Source of the DNA: Halorubrum sp. BOL3-1
GTDB taxonomy: Archaea > Halobacteriota > Halobacteria > Halobacteriales > Haloferacaceae
Length of the DNA: 64,000 nucleotides
NCBI RefSeq assembly: GCF_004114375.1
Contig: NZ_CP034692.1
Location: 310,001 to 374,000 of the forward strand
Reading direction: 5' to 3'
Shown here: piece by piece, positions 7,991 to 15,990 of the stretch
Layout: each line of letters starts with the position of its first letter
How positions within the stretch are numbered: position 1 is the stretch's first letter
The notes under the pieces: generated by a model
What the model saw: only the letters and a program-made list of their open reading frames with translations
What the model was told of the DNA's origin: nothing
Databases searched by the model: none
Translations under genes and position numbers: made by a program

Positions 7991-8737
7991 GTGGCATCCC
8001 GACAGGGCGGGTCGGGGGACGCGGAGCCCCTCGGGCCCGGATCGACGGAGCGTCGGACCGCTTCCACGACCGCCGCCGCGAACCGAGACGCGGGTGCGCG
8101 ACCCCGGTCCCCGCCGGAGTCGCCAGCGCGCCGTCGCGCTCGGGCCGGCCGATCCGACCGGTCTGCGGACTATCGATCGGTCGATTCACCTCACGGCGGG
8201 GAGTCCGCCGCCCGAACGTCGACGGACCCGCCGGTGCGCGACCCGGGTCTCTACGCGCTGACCGACCACTTCCGCAAGCGGCTCGAACAGCCCGGTCGGT
8301 ACGTGTCGACGCGCACCGTGAGCGACGCGATCCGGAGCGGCCAGCTCCGGTGGAACAGCACCGACGGCTGGCGGTTCGCCGTCGTCGAGGGCGGCGTCCG
8401 CTTCGTCGTGGTCGTGAGCGACACGGAGACGAACTCGCCGGTCGTCGTCACCGGCTGGACCGAGGTCGCGGACCGCGAGGCCGCGCTGGACGCCTCGCGG
8501 TGGGACGGCGTCGACGTCGACACTATCGCCGTGCGGGCCGCGCTGAGCGAGTCGGCGTCGACACCGATTCCCGACCGGATCCGGCCGCGGACCGTGACCC
8601 GCCCGTTCGAGGTGGGCGAACACCGGCTGGAGACCGCGCCCGGTGACCCGTTCGTGCGCTGTGCCGTCTGCGGCTGTCGGTTCCGTTCGAAGGAGGCGAT
8701 CACCTCGCGTCGGTGTCGGAACCGGTCGTCGGACTAG
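7991..8737 (+). CDS. Hypothetical protein with a DUF4258-like core and a CxxC C-terminus
   Basis: 248 residues from GTG 7991. A CTTAAG box 24-30 bp upstream agrees with a leaderless start there. The first 85 residues are Arg/Ser/Pro-rich and probably disordered. Residues about 88-150 (YALTDHFRKRLEQPGRYVS, SDAIRSGQLRW, WRFAVVEGGVRFVVVVSD) recall the small alpha/beta fold of DUF4258/RelE-like proteins. The end carries CAVCGCRF plus a further Cys (RRCRN), a possible zinc site. An RNA-cleaving toxin-like role would be speculative; no antitoxin gene is adjacent. Confidence 0.65.
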   Translation: MASRQGGSGDAEPLGPGSTERRTASTTAAANRDAGARPRSPPESPARRRARAGRSDRSADYRSVDSPHGGESAARTSTDPPVRDPGLYALTDHFRKRLEQPGRYVSTRTVSDAIRSGQLRWNSTDGWRFAVVEGGVRFVVVVSDTETNSPVVVTGWTEVADREAALDASRWDGVDVDTIAVRAALSESASTPIPDRIRPRTVTRPFEVGEHRLETAPGDPFVRCAVCGCRFRSKEAITSRRCRNRSSD

Positions 8738-8835
8738 GTCGAGCGTAGGGTCGTCTCGTCAGTGCTCTCGATCGCGGATTTTCCCGCTCTCGACCGATTG
8801 AGTACCGGATCGCTGTCGACGCAGTAAACACGAAT

Positions 8836-9030
8836 GAAACCCCAGCCGCTCGGCCGTACGTGGTTGTTGATAAATCGCGGATCGACACGGATACCCCGAA
8901 CCCCCGCCCAGCACAGCGCCTCACGCCTCCCCAGCCTCGTCGACCGGTCTCCGCTTCGCTCCGACCGGTCGACTCCCTCGCACGGCGCTCCTCGGCCGCG
9001 ACGCGGCCTCGGAGGCGCGCGCCGCCGCAA
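8836..9030 (-). repeat. Dispersed structured element, copy A
   Basis: Read on the minus strand it shares with copies B, C and D the hairpin GGCCGC-GTC-GCGGCC and the phrase GCGAGGGAGTCG. A long stem follows (GTCGACCGGTC/GACCGGTCGAC around GGAGCGAAGCGGA), then the core GACGAGGCTGGGGAGGCGTG. It lacks the third hairpin of the other copies and passes directly to GATCCGCGATTTATC and GGCTGGGG. It fills most of the 392-bp gap 8738-9129; nothing else is recognisable in 8738-8835. Confidence 0.8.
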
Positions 9031-9032
9031 CC

Positions 9033-9080
9033 CTCGATTTATAAACGAGTTCCTCGGTGTGTAGCAGCGGTTTATAACCG
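9033..9080 (+). promoter_or_regulatory. Paired palindromic TATA elements upstream of the XPB helicase gene
   Basis: CTCGATTTATAAACGAG (9033-9049) is palindromic apart from one pair and has TTTATAAA at its centre. CGGTTTATAACCG (9068-9080) is a second near-palindrome over a TATA box. The second lies 50-62 bp before the ATG at 9130. Symmetry around TATA boxes suggests repressor sites that occlude TBP/TFB, but no regulator is identified. Confidence 0.45.
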
Positions 9081-9129
9081 GTGAGCCGCGGACGCTACCC
9101 ATTTCCGCGTCGCGACCGAATCGAGGGTA

Positions 9130-11115
9130 ATGACCGACGAAGCCGGCGATCCCGCCGGATCCGACGATAAGGTCCCGGGCGACGACGGCGTTGACGACCG
9201 CGGCGATGTCGACGTCGACGACCGCGGCGATGTCGACGCCGACGACCCCGACGACCCCGACGACGTGCCCACGGACCTCTCGCTCGACCGCTTCCACGAG
9301 GCGCTCGAAGCCGAGGAACGCCCGGTCGCGACCGCGAGCGAGGTGGCGCGGCGGCTGGGGACCACACAGGCGGCGGCCCGCGACGCGCTCGCGGCGCTCG
9401 TCGACCGCGGCGACGTGGACCGGCTCGACGTCGAGAGCGACCCGGTCGTCTTCTACCCGCGCGACTGGGGTGCGCTGGCGAGCCGCGAGCGCGTCGTGAC
9501 CTTCCCGAAGCGCCGCGAGATCGTCGTCGACCGGCCGACCCAGTACACCCGCGCGCGGCTCTCGCAGTTCGCGAACCTCGTCGACACCACCGGCACAGAG
9601 CCGGGGACCCGCGGCTACCTCTACCGGATCAGACAGGAGGACGTGTGGGCCGCCCCGTTCGATGACGCCGACGCGCTCGTGGACGCGCTCCGGTCGGTGC
9701 TGCCGCGGCGGTACGACCACCTCGAAGACTGGGTCCGCGACCAGTGGCGGCGCGCGCACCGCTTCCGGCTGTACACCCACGCGGACGGCTACGTCGTCCT
9801 CGAAGCCGCCTCCGAGAACCTGATGGGCAACGTCGCGGACCAACACCTCGACGACGACCACCTCCGCGCGCCCATCTCCGACACCGAGGCGTGGGTCAAC
9901 GAGGACGCGGTCGCGGGCGTCAAGCGCGCGCTCTACGACGCGGGCTACCCGGTCGAGGACGACCGCGACCTAGAGACCGGCGACCCGGTCGAGGTCGACC
10001 TCACGACCGACCTCCGCGGCTACCAGGAGACGTGGGTGGAGACCTTCCTCGACCGCAAGTCCGGCGTGTACGTCGGGCCGCCGGGGTCCGGGAAGACGGT
10101 GGCCGCGATCGCGACGATCGCGGCCGTCGGCGGCGAGACGCTAATCCTAGTCCCCTCCCGCGAGCTGGCGGACCAGTGGCGAGAGGAGCTCTTAGAGCAC
10201 TCGACGGTCGACTCCGAAGATATCGGCCTCTATCACGGCGGCACGAAGGAGATACGGCCGGTCACGATCGCGACCTACCAGATCGCCGGGATGGACCGCC
10301 ACCGCGCGCTGTTCGACTCCCGCGAGTGGGGGCTGATCTGCTTCGACGAGGTCCACCACGTCACCGCCCCCGTCTACTCCCGAACGGCCGAGTTCCAGAG
10401 TAAACACCGGCTCGGACTCTCCGCGACGCCCGTCAGCGAGACCGGCAGCGAGGAGGATATCTACACCCTGATCGGGGGGCCGATCGGCGCGGACTGGGAG
10501 TCCCTCTTCGAGGCCGGCTTCGTCCAGGAGCCGGAGGTCGAGATCCGCTACGTCCCGTGGCGCGACGAGTTAGCACAGAGCGAGTACGCGGCCGCGGACG
10601 GCCGCGAGCGACGACGCGTCGCGGCCGAGAACCCCGCGAAGATCGAGGAGATCCGCTACCTGCTCGCCGCCCACCGCGACAAGGAGGCGCTCGTCTTCGT
10701 CGAGTACCTCGACCACGGCAGCGCCATCGCGGACGCGCTCGGCGCGCCGTTCATCAGCGGCGAGACGCCCCACCACGAGCGCACCGAGCTGTTCCGGCGG
10801 TTCCGGGCCGAGGGCGAGGCCGGGACCGACGGCGGCGAGGGCGGAGACGACCCTCTCGACGTCCTCGTCGTCTCCCGGGTGGGCGACGAGGGGATCGACC
10901 TCCCGAACGCCGAACTCGCGATCGTCGCCTCCGGACTGGGCGGCTCCCGCCGACAGGGGTCACAGCGCGCCGGCCGGACGATGCGGCCGACCGGTTCCGC
11001 GCTCGTGTACGTCCTCGCGACGCGCGGGTCGCGCGAGGAGGAGTTCGCCCAGCGGCAGATGCGTCACCTCGGCCGGAAGGGCGTCCGCGTCCGCGAGACG
11101 AACGTCGCGGAGTGA
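9130..11115 (+). CDS. rad25: XPB/Rad25-type DNA repair helicase
   Basis: 661 residues. After a very acidic N-terminus with a short DDRGDVD repeat, residues about 55-110 form a winged-helix-like segment. The N-terminal damage-recognition region follows, then helicase domain 1 with Walker A GPPGSGKT (about 317-324), motif II DEVHH and GLSATPV. Helicase domain 2 has ALVFVEYLDHG and motif VI QRAGRTMRPTG. This is the archaeal XPB arrangement, a 3'-5' translocase. The archaeal partner is the nuclease Bax1 (DUF790), encoded at 43623 in this window. Two palindromic TATA elements and repeat copy A lie upstream. Confidence 0.9.
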   Translation: MTDEAGDPAGSDDKVPGDDGVDDRGDVDVDDRGDVDADDPDDPDDVPTDLSLDRFHEALEAEERPVATASEVARRLGTTQAAARDALAALVDRGDVDRLDVESDPVVFYPRDWGALASRERVVTFPKRREIVVDRPTQYTRARLSQFANLVDTTGTEPGTRGYLYRIRQEDVWAAPFDDADALVDALRSVLPRRYDHLEDWVRDQWRRAHRFRLYTHADGYVVLEAASENLMGNVADQHLDDDHLRAPISDTEAWVNEDAVAGVKRALYDAGYPVEDDRDLETGDPVEVDLTTDLRGYQETWVETFLDRKSGVYVGPPGSGKTVAAIATIAAVGGETLILVPSRELADQWREELLEHSTVDSEDIGLYHGGTKEIRPVTIATYQIAGMDRHRALFDSREWGLICFDEVHHVTAPVYSRTAEFQSKHRLGLSATPVSETGSEEDIYTLIGGPIGADWESLFEAGFVQEPEVEIRYVPWRDELAQSEYAAADGRERRRVAAENPAKIEEIRYLLAAHRDKEALVFVEYLDHGSAIADALGAPFISGETPHHERTELFRRFRAEGEAGTDGGEGGDDPLDVLVVSRVGDEGIDLPNAELAIVASGLGGSRRQGSQRAGRTMRPTGSALVYVLATRGSREEEFAQRQMRHLGRKGVRVRETNVAE

Positions 11116-11163
11116 CGGCGGCACGGACTCCCGGTCACGAGGGCACAGCGGAGTGTCTCGGGC

Positions 11164-11718
11164 TCACAGCGCGTCCGCCAGGTCCGACGCCGCCTTCTCG
11201 ATGCTCCCCTCGTTCTCGATGAATCGGACGGGGACGTCCTGGTCGCGCGCGTACTGGAGCGCAGCGGAGCGGTTGAGGTCCTGCTCGAAGGAGACCTTGC
11301 GCTCGGTGACCCCTCTGAGGTCGCGGTCGCCCCCTCGTCGCCGTTCGAGGATCGTCTCCGGCTCCGCCTCCACGAGGACGAACGAGGCGGGGGAGACGTC
11401 GTGGAGCACTTCGGCCGGAAGACCCTGTACGTAGCCGACCTGCGTCTCGACCGCCAGGTGCGTCGAGAGAAGCACGTCCGCGGACGCCGCCTCGTCAGCG
11501 ACGAACTCCCCCGCGCGACGCTGGAGGCGGCGGGTCTGCGTCTGCGAGAGCGACCCGAGTTCGCTCCGTTCGGTCGTGATACCCATCGTCGCCGCCTGTT
11601 CGAGCATCACGTCGCCGAAGTTGATCAGCGTGTACCCCTCTCCGAGTCCGCGTCGGACCGCCTGACAGACGCTGGAGAGCCCGACGCCGTTGACCCCGGA
11701 CACGATGGTGACCGACAT
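11164..11718 (-). CDS. AdkA-like archaeal adenylate kinase homologue with a degenerate P-loop
   Basis: 184 residues. Layout and length match archaeal AdkA: an N-terminal P-loop strand, NFGDVMLE, the RRLQRRAGEFVADEA segment, and an ERRRGGDRD lid-like region. The P-loop reads SGVNGVGLSS, so the lysine that contacts phosphate (GxxGxGK) is Leu14. Haloarchaeal proteins of this group often lack that lysine, and they may not be the main adenylate kinase. The ATG shares one base with the stop of the upstream gene at 11718 (TGATG), so the pair is probably coupled. Confidence 0.75.
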   Translation of the reverse strand: MSVTIVSGVNGVGLSSVCQAVRRGLGEGYTLINFGDVMLEQAATMGITTERSELGSLSQTQTRRLQRRAGEFVADEAASADVLLSTHLAVETQVGYVQGLPAEVLHDVSPASFVLVEAEPETILERRRGGDRDLRGVTERKVSFEQDLNRSAALQYARDQDVPVRFIENEGSIEKAASDLADAL

Positions 11719-12008
11719 CAGAAACTCACCTCCCCCTCGCCGTCCCCCGACTGTGGCATCGTACCGCGGTCGTCGTAGTACCTGCGACCGACGAACTGCG
11801 GCCCGACCAGCGACATCAGCGTGTCGTAGAGGTCGTCGGCCGAGTCGAACTCCGTCACCTCGGACCGCTCGACGATCTTCCGTATCGTCGTGGCTTCACC
11901 GTCCGGTGGCGCCAGTTCGGTGTTCCCCACCCGTTCTAACACGGTGGTTCGCGACGCCGGAAAGTCGAGCTCCCTCGCGAACAGATCGCGCGTCTCTGGT
12001 AAACGCAT
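11718..12008 (-). CDS. Small haloarchaeal protein, DUF5789-like
   Basis: 96 residues from the ATG at 12006-12008 (MRLPETRDLFARELDFP); a start nine bases upstream is possible. The pattern ERVGNTELAPPDGEATT, VTEFDSADDLYDTLMSLVG and FVGRRYYDDRG recalls small haloarchaeal DUF5789 proteins. The family name is from memory. Function unknown. It overlaps the downstream AdkA-like gene by one base and likely forms a two-gene unit with it. Confidence 0.7.
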   Translation of the reverse strand: MRLPETRDLFARELDFPASRTTVLERVGNTELAPPDGEATTIRKIVERSEVTEFDSADDLYDTLMSLVGPQFVGRRYYDDRGTMPQSGDGEGEVSF

Positions 12009-12083
12009 ACGCACCACGTGGAACCGTCAGATGAAATAACTACGTGCCGAAGGCTTCAACACTCGTTCGGTCGAGTTCGCGGT

Positions 12084-13832
12084 ATGGACGCGGACGACCC
12101 CGCCGCTCGCGACGACCCCGACGACGACGCCGACCACGACGAGGAGCGCCCGACCGTCGCCGAGGCGGTCGTCGACGCCATGCTCGACCGCGGCGTCGAC
12201 ACCGTCTTCGGCATCCCCGGGAAGCAGACCCTACCGCTGAACCGGGCGCTCGCGGACCGCGACGCGCGGTTCGTCGTCGCTCGCCACGAGACCGCCGTCC
12301 CCCACCAGGCGTGGGGCTACGCCGAGACCAGCGACCCGGGCGTGATGGCGGCCACCTGCGTCGTTCCCGGACCCGGCGACACGAACGCGATGAACGGGCT
12401 GAAGAACGCGCTGAACGACTGCGTCCCGCTGCTCCACCTCGCCGTCGAGACGGAGCGCTCGGTCCGCGGCGGCGACGGGATCCACGAGACGCCGCCGGAG
12501 ACGTACGACACGGTCGTCAAGGAGAACGTCCTCGTCGACTCGCCGTCGGGCGCGGTCCCGGCCGTCGTCGAGGCGATCCGCACCGCCCGCGAACACCCCC
12601 AGGGACCGGTCCGGGTCGGGGTCCCGAAAGACGTCCTCGCGAGCCGCACCCGCCAGCCGACAGTCGGTGACCGCGAGCCGGCCGCCCCGCCCGCCCCGCC
12701 TGTCGACGGGGTGCGCGAGGCCGCGGACCTGCTCGGCGAGGCGGCGTCTCCCGTCGTCCTCGCCGGCGGCGGGATCAGGCGATCGGGGGCGAGCGACGCG
12801 CTCCGGTCGACCGCCGAGAAACTTGACGCCCCGGTCGTGACGACGTACAAGGGGAAGGGGACGCTCTCGGAGACGCACTCCCTGTCGGCGGGCGTGCTCT
12901 GCGGCGGTGCGAGCGCCGAGCTGCGCGAGCTGCTCGCGAGTGCCGACGTCGGTCTCGTCGTCGGCTCCGACCTCGACGCGGTCGCGACCGCCTCGTGGTC
13001 CGTCTCGACGCCGGAGACGCTGGTACACGTCACGCTCGACGGCGACGACATCGGGTTCGGCTACGAGACCGACCTCGGCGTCGTCGCGGACGCCGACCGC
13101 TTCCTGCGCGCGCTCGACGAGCGACTGGGAGACCCGGACACGTCTGGAGATCGCTCCGGCGCCGAGCGCGCCGAGTCGGTCCGCGCCGCCGACCGCGAGC
13201 GGTTCGCGGCGCTGTCGAAGTCGGCCGACGACGACGACCGCGGCGACCGCCCCCTCCGATCGGTCGAAGTCCTCTCGGCGGTGCGCGACGCGGTCCCCGA
13301 GGAGGCGGTCGTCACCGCCGACGCGGGCGGGTTCCGGCTGTGGACGCTCGTCTCCTTTCCCGCGTTCGGGCCGAAATCGTACGTCAACCCCGGTTCGTGG
13401 GCGACGATGGGTACCGGGCTCCCGTCGGCGATCGGCGCCAGGCTGGCGAACCCGGACCGCGACGTCGTCGCGCTCACCGGCGACGGAGGACTCATGATGT
13501 GCGTCCACGAGCTTCACACGCTGGCGAGCGAGGGGATAGACGTCACGGTCGTCGCGCTCAACAACGACGACTACGCGATCATCAGCGAGGAGGCGTCGCG
13601 CTCGTACGGCTTCCCGGACGGGAGCTACGGGTGGCAGGAGACCGGACTCGACCTCGTCGCGGTCGCGTCGGGGATGGGCCTGCCGGCGGAGCGCGTCCGC
13701 GAGCGCGATGCGGTCGTCGACGCCGTCGAGCGCGCCCGGAACCGAGACGGGCCGGCGCTCGTCGAGGTCGTCACCGATCTGACCGAGCCGCAGGCGAGCG
13801 AGTGGATGACCCGGCCCCGACCCGGCGAGTGA
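12084..13832 (+). CDS. Thiamine-diphosphate enzyme, acetolactate-synthase/POX superfamily
   Basis: 582 residues from ATG 12084 (MDADDPAARDD). The N-terminal pyrimidine domain has FGIPGKQ and the catalytic Glu in VARHETA. The central domain contains SPVVLAGGGI. The C-terminal ThDP domain has the GDG...NN motif (GDGGLMMCVHEL to LNNDDYAII). Length fits acetolactate synthase large subunit, benzoylformate decarboxylase and related enzymes. No small (ACT) subunit or ilv gene is adjacent, so a biosynthetic IlvB role is doubtful; substrate unknown. Confidence 0.85.
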   Translation: MDADDPAARDDPDDDADHDEERPTVAEAVVDAMLDRGVDTVFGIPGKQTLPLNRALADRDARFVVARHETAVPHQAWGYAETSDPGVMAATCVVPGPGDTNAMNGLKNALNDCVPLLHLAVETERSVRGGDGIHETPPETYDTVVKENVLVDSPSGAVPAVVEAIRTAREHPQGPVRVGVPKDVLASRTRQPTVGDREPAAPPAPPVDGVREAADLLGEAASPVVLAGGGIRRSGASDALRSTAEKLDAPVVTTYKGKGTLSETHSLSAGVLCGGASAELRELLASADVGLVVGSDLDAVATASWSVSTPETLVHVTLDGDDIGFGYETDLGVVADADRFLRALDERLGDPDTSGDRSGAERAESVRAADRERFAALSKSADDDDRGDRPLRSVEVLSAVRDAVPEEAVVTADAGGFRLWTLVSFPAFGPKSYVNPGSWATMGTGLPSAIGARLANPDRDVVALTGDGGLMMCVHELHTLASEGIDVTVVALNNDDYAIISEEASRSYGFPDGSYGWQETGLDLVAVASGMGLPAERVRERDAVVDAVERARNRDGPALVEVVTDLTEPQASEWMTRPRPGE

Positions 13833-13918
13833 TGGGTCGCCCGCGCTCGCTCGGTTTCACGCCGAGCGTTTCCGAGATCTGAAGCGACCTATATGAGGAT
13901 TGAACTCCGAGCGTACGT

Positions 13919-14389
13919 ATGCGGAACCCGTGGGTCCACGACGACGTCCCGGACAACGCCGGGAAGGGACACGACGGTCCCGTGCGTCTGTTGGCGGCGT
14001 TCATGTGGGGGTCGCTGGCGCTCGCCGTCGGCGGGTTCGTCCTCCTCTCGGGGTCGGGCGTCATCGACCTCGCGGACGGGGGATCGTTCGGAGAAGTCGT
14101 CACCGGGGTCGTCGCCGCGCTCGCGTTGGCGTTGTCGATCCCGATCCTGTTGAGGCTGCTCGCGATCTCGCGGGCGCTCGCCCTCTTTACCTTCCTCGCG
14201 GCGGGCGCGGCGGTCGGTCGGTTCGTCGTCGCCCGCGAACCGGAGCGGTTCGAGGCGCTGCTCGACGCCCGCGACGGTCTCGCGGAGAACGCGGGCGCGC
14301 TCGGTGACCTCCTCGACGCGGTCGACTCGATGTCGCCCGCGGTGGTCGACGCGGCGATCACGGTGGTTCTCGCGGTTCCAACCGCGTGA
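13919..14389 (+). CDS. Membrane protein of unknown function
   Basis: 156 residues. Hydrophobic helices lie at about residues 24-44 (LLAAFMWGSLALAVGGFVLL), 57-80 (VVTGVVAALALALSIPILL) and 84-104 (ALALFTFLAAGAAVGRFVV); the tail ends in a further hydrophobic stretch. A TATA-like CCTATATGAG sits 22-31 bp before the ATG. It is followed by the Gfo/Idh gene, which has its own TATA box. Confidence 0.65.
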   Translation: MRNPWVHDDVPDNAGKGHDGPVRLLAAFMWGSLALAVGGFVLLSGSGVIDLADGGSFGEVVTGVVAALALALSIPILLRLLAISRALALFTFLAAGAAVGRFVVAREPERFEALLDARDGLAENAGALGDLLDAVDSMSPAVVDAAITVVLAVPTA

Positions 14390-14477
14390 GTCCGACCGCG
14401 CCGCCGCGCTACCTGCCGATCTCGTCGGGCCTTCCACGGGACGTGACGCTTAATATCGGTCGTTGTGAACGCTCGTC

Positions 14478-15542
14478 ATGACGAATCCGAACGACGTCGA
14501 CGTCGGGATCGTCGGTCTCGGCGGGATCGGGTCCCACCACGCAACGAAGCTGACCGAGCGCGGCGCGGCCCTCGTCGGCGGGATGGACATCGACGCGGGC
14601 GCCCGGGCACGGTTTCACGAGGAGTTCGACGTTCCCGTCTACGAGGACGGTACCGCCCTCTACGACGACTGCGACGCCGTGTTGGTCACCACGCCGAACC
14701 GCTTCCACGAGGAGTACGTGGTCTCGGCGCTCTCGGCCGGACTCGACGTACTCGTAGAGAAGCCGCTCGCGCACTCGCTCGAGAGCGCCGAGCGCATCGC
14801 CGCCGCCGCCCGCGACGCCGACGGCTTCTGTATGGTCGGGTTCAACAACCGGTTCGCGGCGCCGGTTCGGGTGATCAAACACGGCCAAGACGAGGGGCGG
14901 TTCGGTGAGACCACCCACGTCGAGGCGAACTACGTGCGTCGACGCGGCGTCCCCGGCCGCGGCTCGTGGTTCACCTCGGCCGAGGTCGCCGGCGGCGGCG
15001 CGCTCGTCGACATCGGCGTCCACGCGATCGATCTGGCCCTCTACTTCCTCGACCACCCCGAGGTCGTCGAGGTCTCCGGGCAGACGCGCTCCGAGTTCGG
15101 CGGCCGCGACGACTACGCCTACCTCGACATGTGGGGCGACGACGCCGGTCCCGAGGGGTTCGACGTCGACGACTCGGCGTCGGCGTTCCTCCGCGCCGTC
15201 GACGGCAGCACCGTCTCGCTGGAGGTCGCGTGGGCGACGAACCGCCCGCCCACCGATGAGTTCGTGGTCCGCGGCACCGAGGCCGGCGCGACGTTCGACC
15301 GCGGGAGCGACGACCTGACCATCCACGAGGCGGCCGTCGGCGGCGGTCCCCACCTCGCTGACACCGAGGTGGAGACCCCCGAGGGCGACAGCCACGAGGC
15401 CGAGCAGGCGGCGTTCCTCGAAGCCGTCGCCGCGGGCGAGGCCCCCGCGATCAACACCGTCGAGGAGGGGTTACAGGTCCAGCGCGTCAGCGACGCGATC
15501 TATCGGTCCTCGAAGCGCGGCGAGGCGGTCCGGTTGGACTAA
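14478..15542 (+). CDS. Gfo/Idh/MocA family NAD(P)-dependent oxidoreductase
   Basis: 354 residues. The N-terminal Rossmann domain opens VGIVGLGGIGSHHA. VLVEKPLAHS contains the family's catalytic lysine in E-K-P. The second domain has GGALVDIGVHAIDLAL, with the conserved histidine. The substrate is probably a sugar, inositol or related polyol and cannot be predicted more closely. CTTAATATC lies 21-29 bp upstream of the ATG, giving a probable leaderless message. Confidence 0.9.
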   Translation: MTNPNDVDVGIVGLGGIGSHHATKLTERGAALVGGMDIDAGARARFHEEFDVPVYEDGTALYDDCDAVLVTTPNRFHEEYVVSALSAGLDVLVEKPLAHSLESAERIAAAARDADGFCMVGFNNRFAAPVRVIKHGQDEGRFGETTHVEANYVRRRGVPGRGSWFTSAEVAGGGALVDIGVHAIDLALYFLDHPEVVEVSGQTRSEFGGRDDYAYLDMWGDDAGPEGFDVDDSASAFLRAVDGSTVSLEVAWATNRPPTDEFVVRGTEAGATFDRGSDDLTIHEAAVGGGPHLADTEVETPEGDSHEAEQAAFLEAVAAGEAPAINTVEEGLQVQRVSDAIYRSSKRGEAVRLD

Positions 15543-15586
15543 GCTCAGGCGGTTCGAACGCGGCGGCGCCGATCTGTAAAATAGTA

Positions 15587-15905
15587 CGGTGGCGCGCGCC
15601 TGCGAGCGGCCGGAGGCCGCGAGGAGCGCGTGCGAGGGAGTCAGTCGCCGGAGCGTAGCGGAGGCGACTGACGAGGCTGGGGAGGCCTGAGGTGCTGTGC
15701 GGGGCGGGACTCGAAGGGGCAGTCGCGAGGACGGCGCAGGCGACGTAAGGACCACGACGAGGAAGCGTAAGCGACCGAGTGAGGACCGCAGCGAGCGTGC
15801 GCCGTCCTCGCGACTGGGGCTTCGGTGGCGTTCGTGTCAATCAGCGATTCATAGGCAATGACAACAGCATATTGCCGAGCGACCGGGGCTTCGGCGGTCT
15901 CGGTG
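15587..15905 (+). repeat. Dispersed structured element, copy B (longest)
   Basis: It begins GGTGGCGCGCGCCTG. Hairpin 1 is GCGGCC-GGA-GGCCGC. Hairpin 2 is AGTCGCC/GGCGACT with a GGAGCGTAGCGGA loop. The core has GACGAGGCTGGGGAGGC and GTGCGGGGCGGGACTCGAAG. A long hairpin 3 has arms CAGTCGCGAGGACGGCGC and GCGCCGTCCTCGCGACTG. GGGGCTTCGGTGGCGTTCG and ATCAGCGATTCATAGGC follow, then a second GGGGCTTCGGCGGT. It fills most of the 448-bp gap 15543-15990. Confidence 0.85.
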
Positions 15906-15990
15906 ACAGAGCCCTTCTCGGCGAAAGCACTCACGTGTCGTCCGCGATGGGAACCTATTCGGTGCTGGGAACGCACTTGACAGCCAACTC

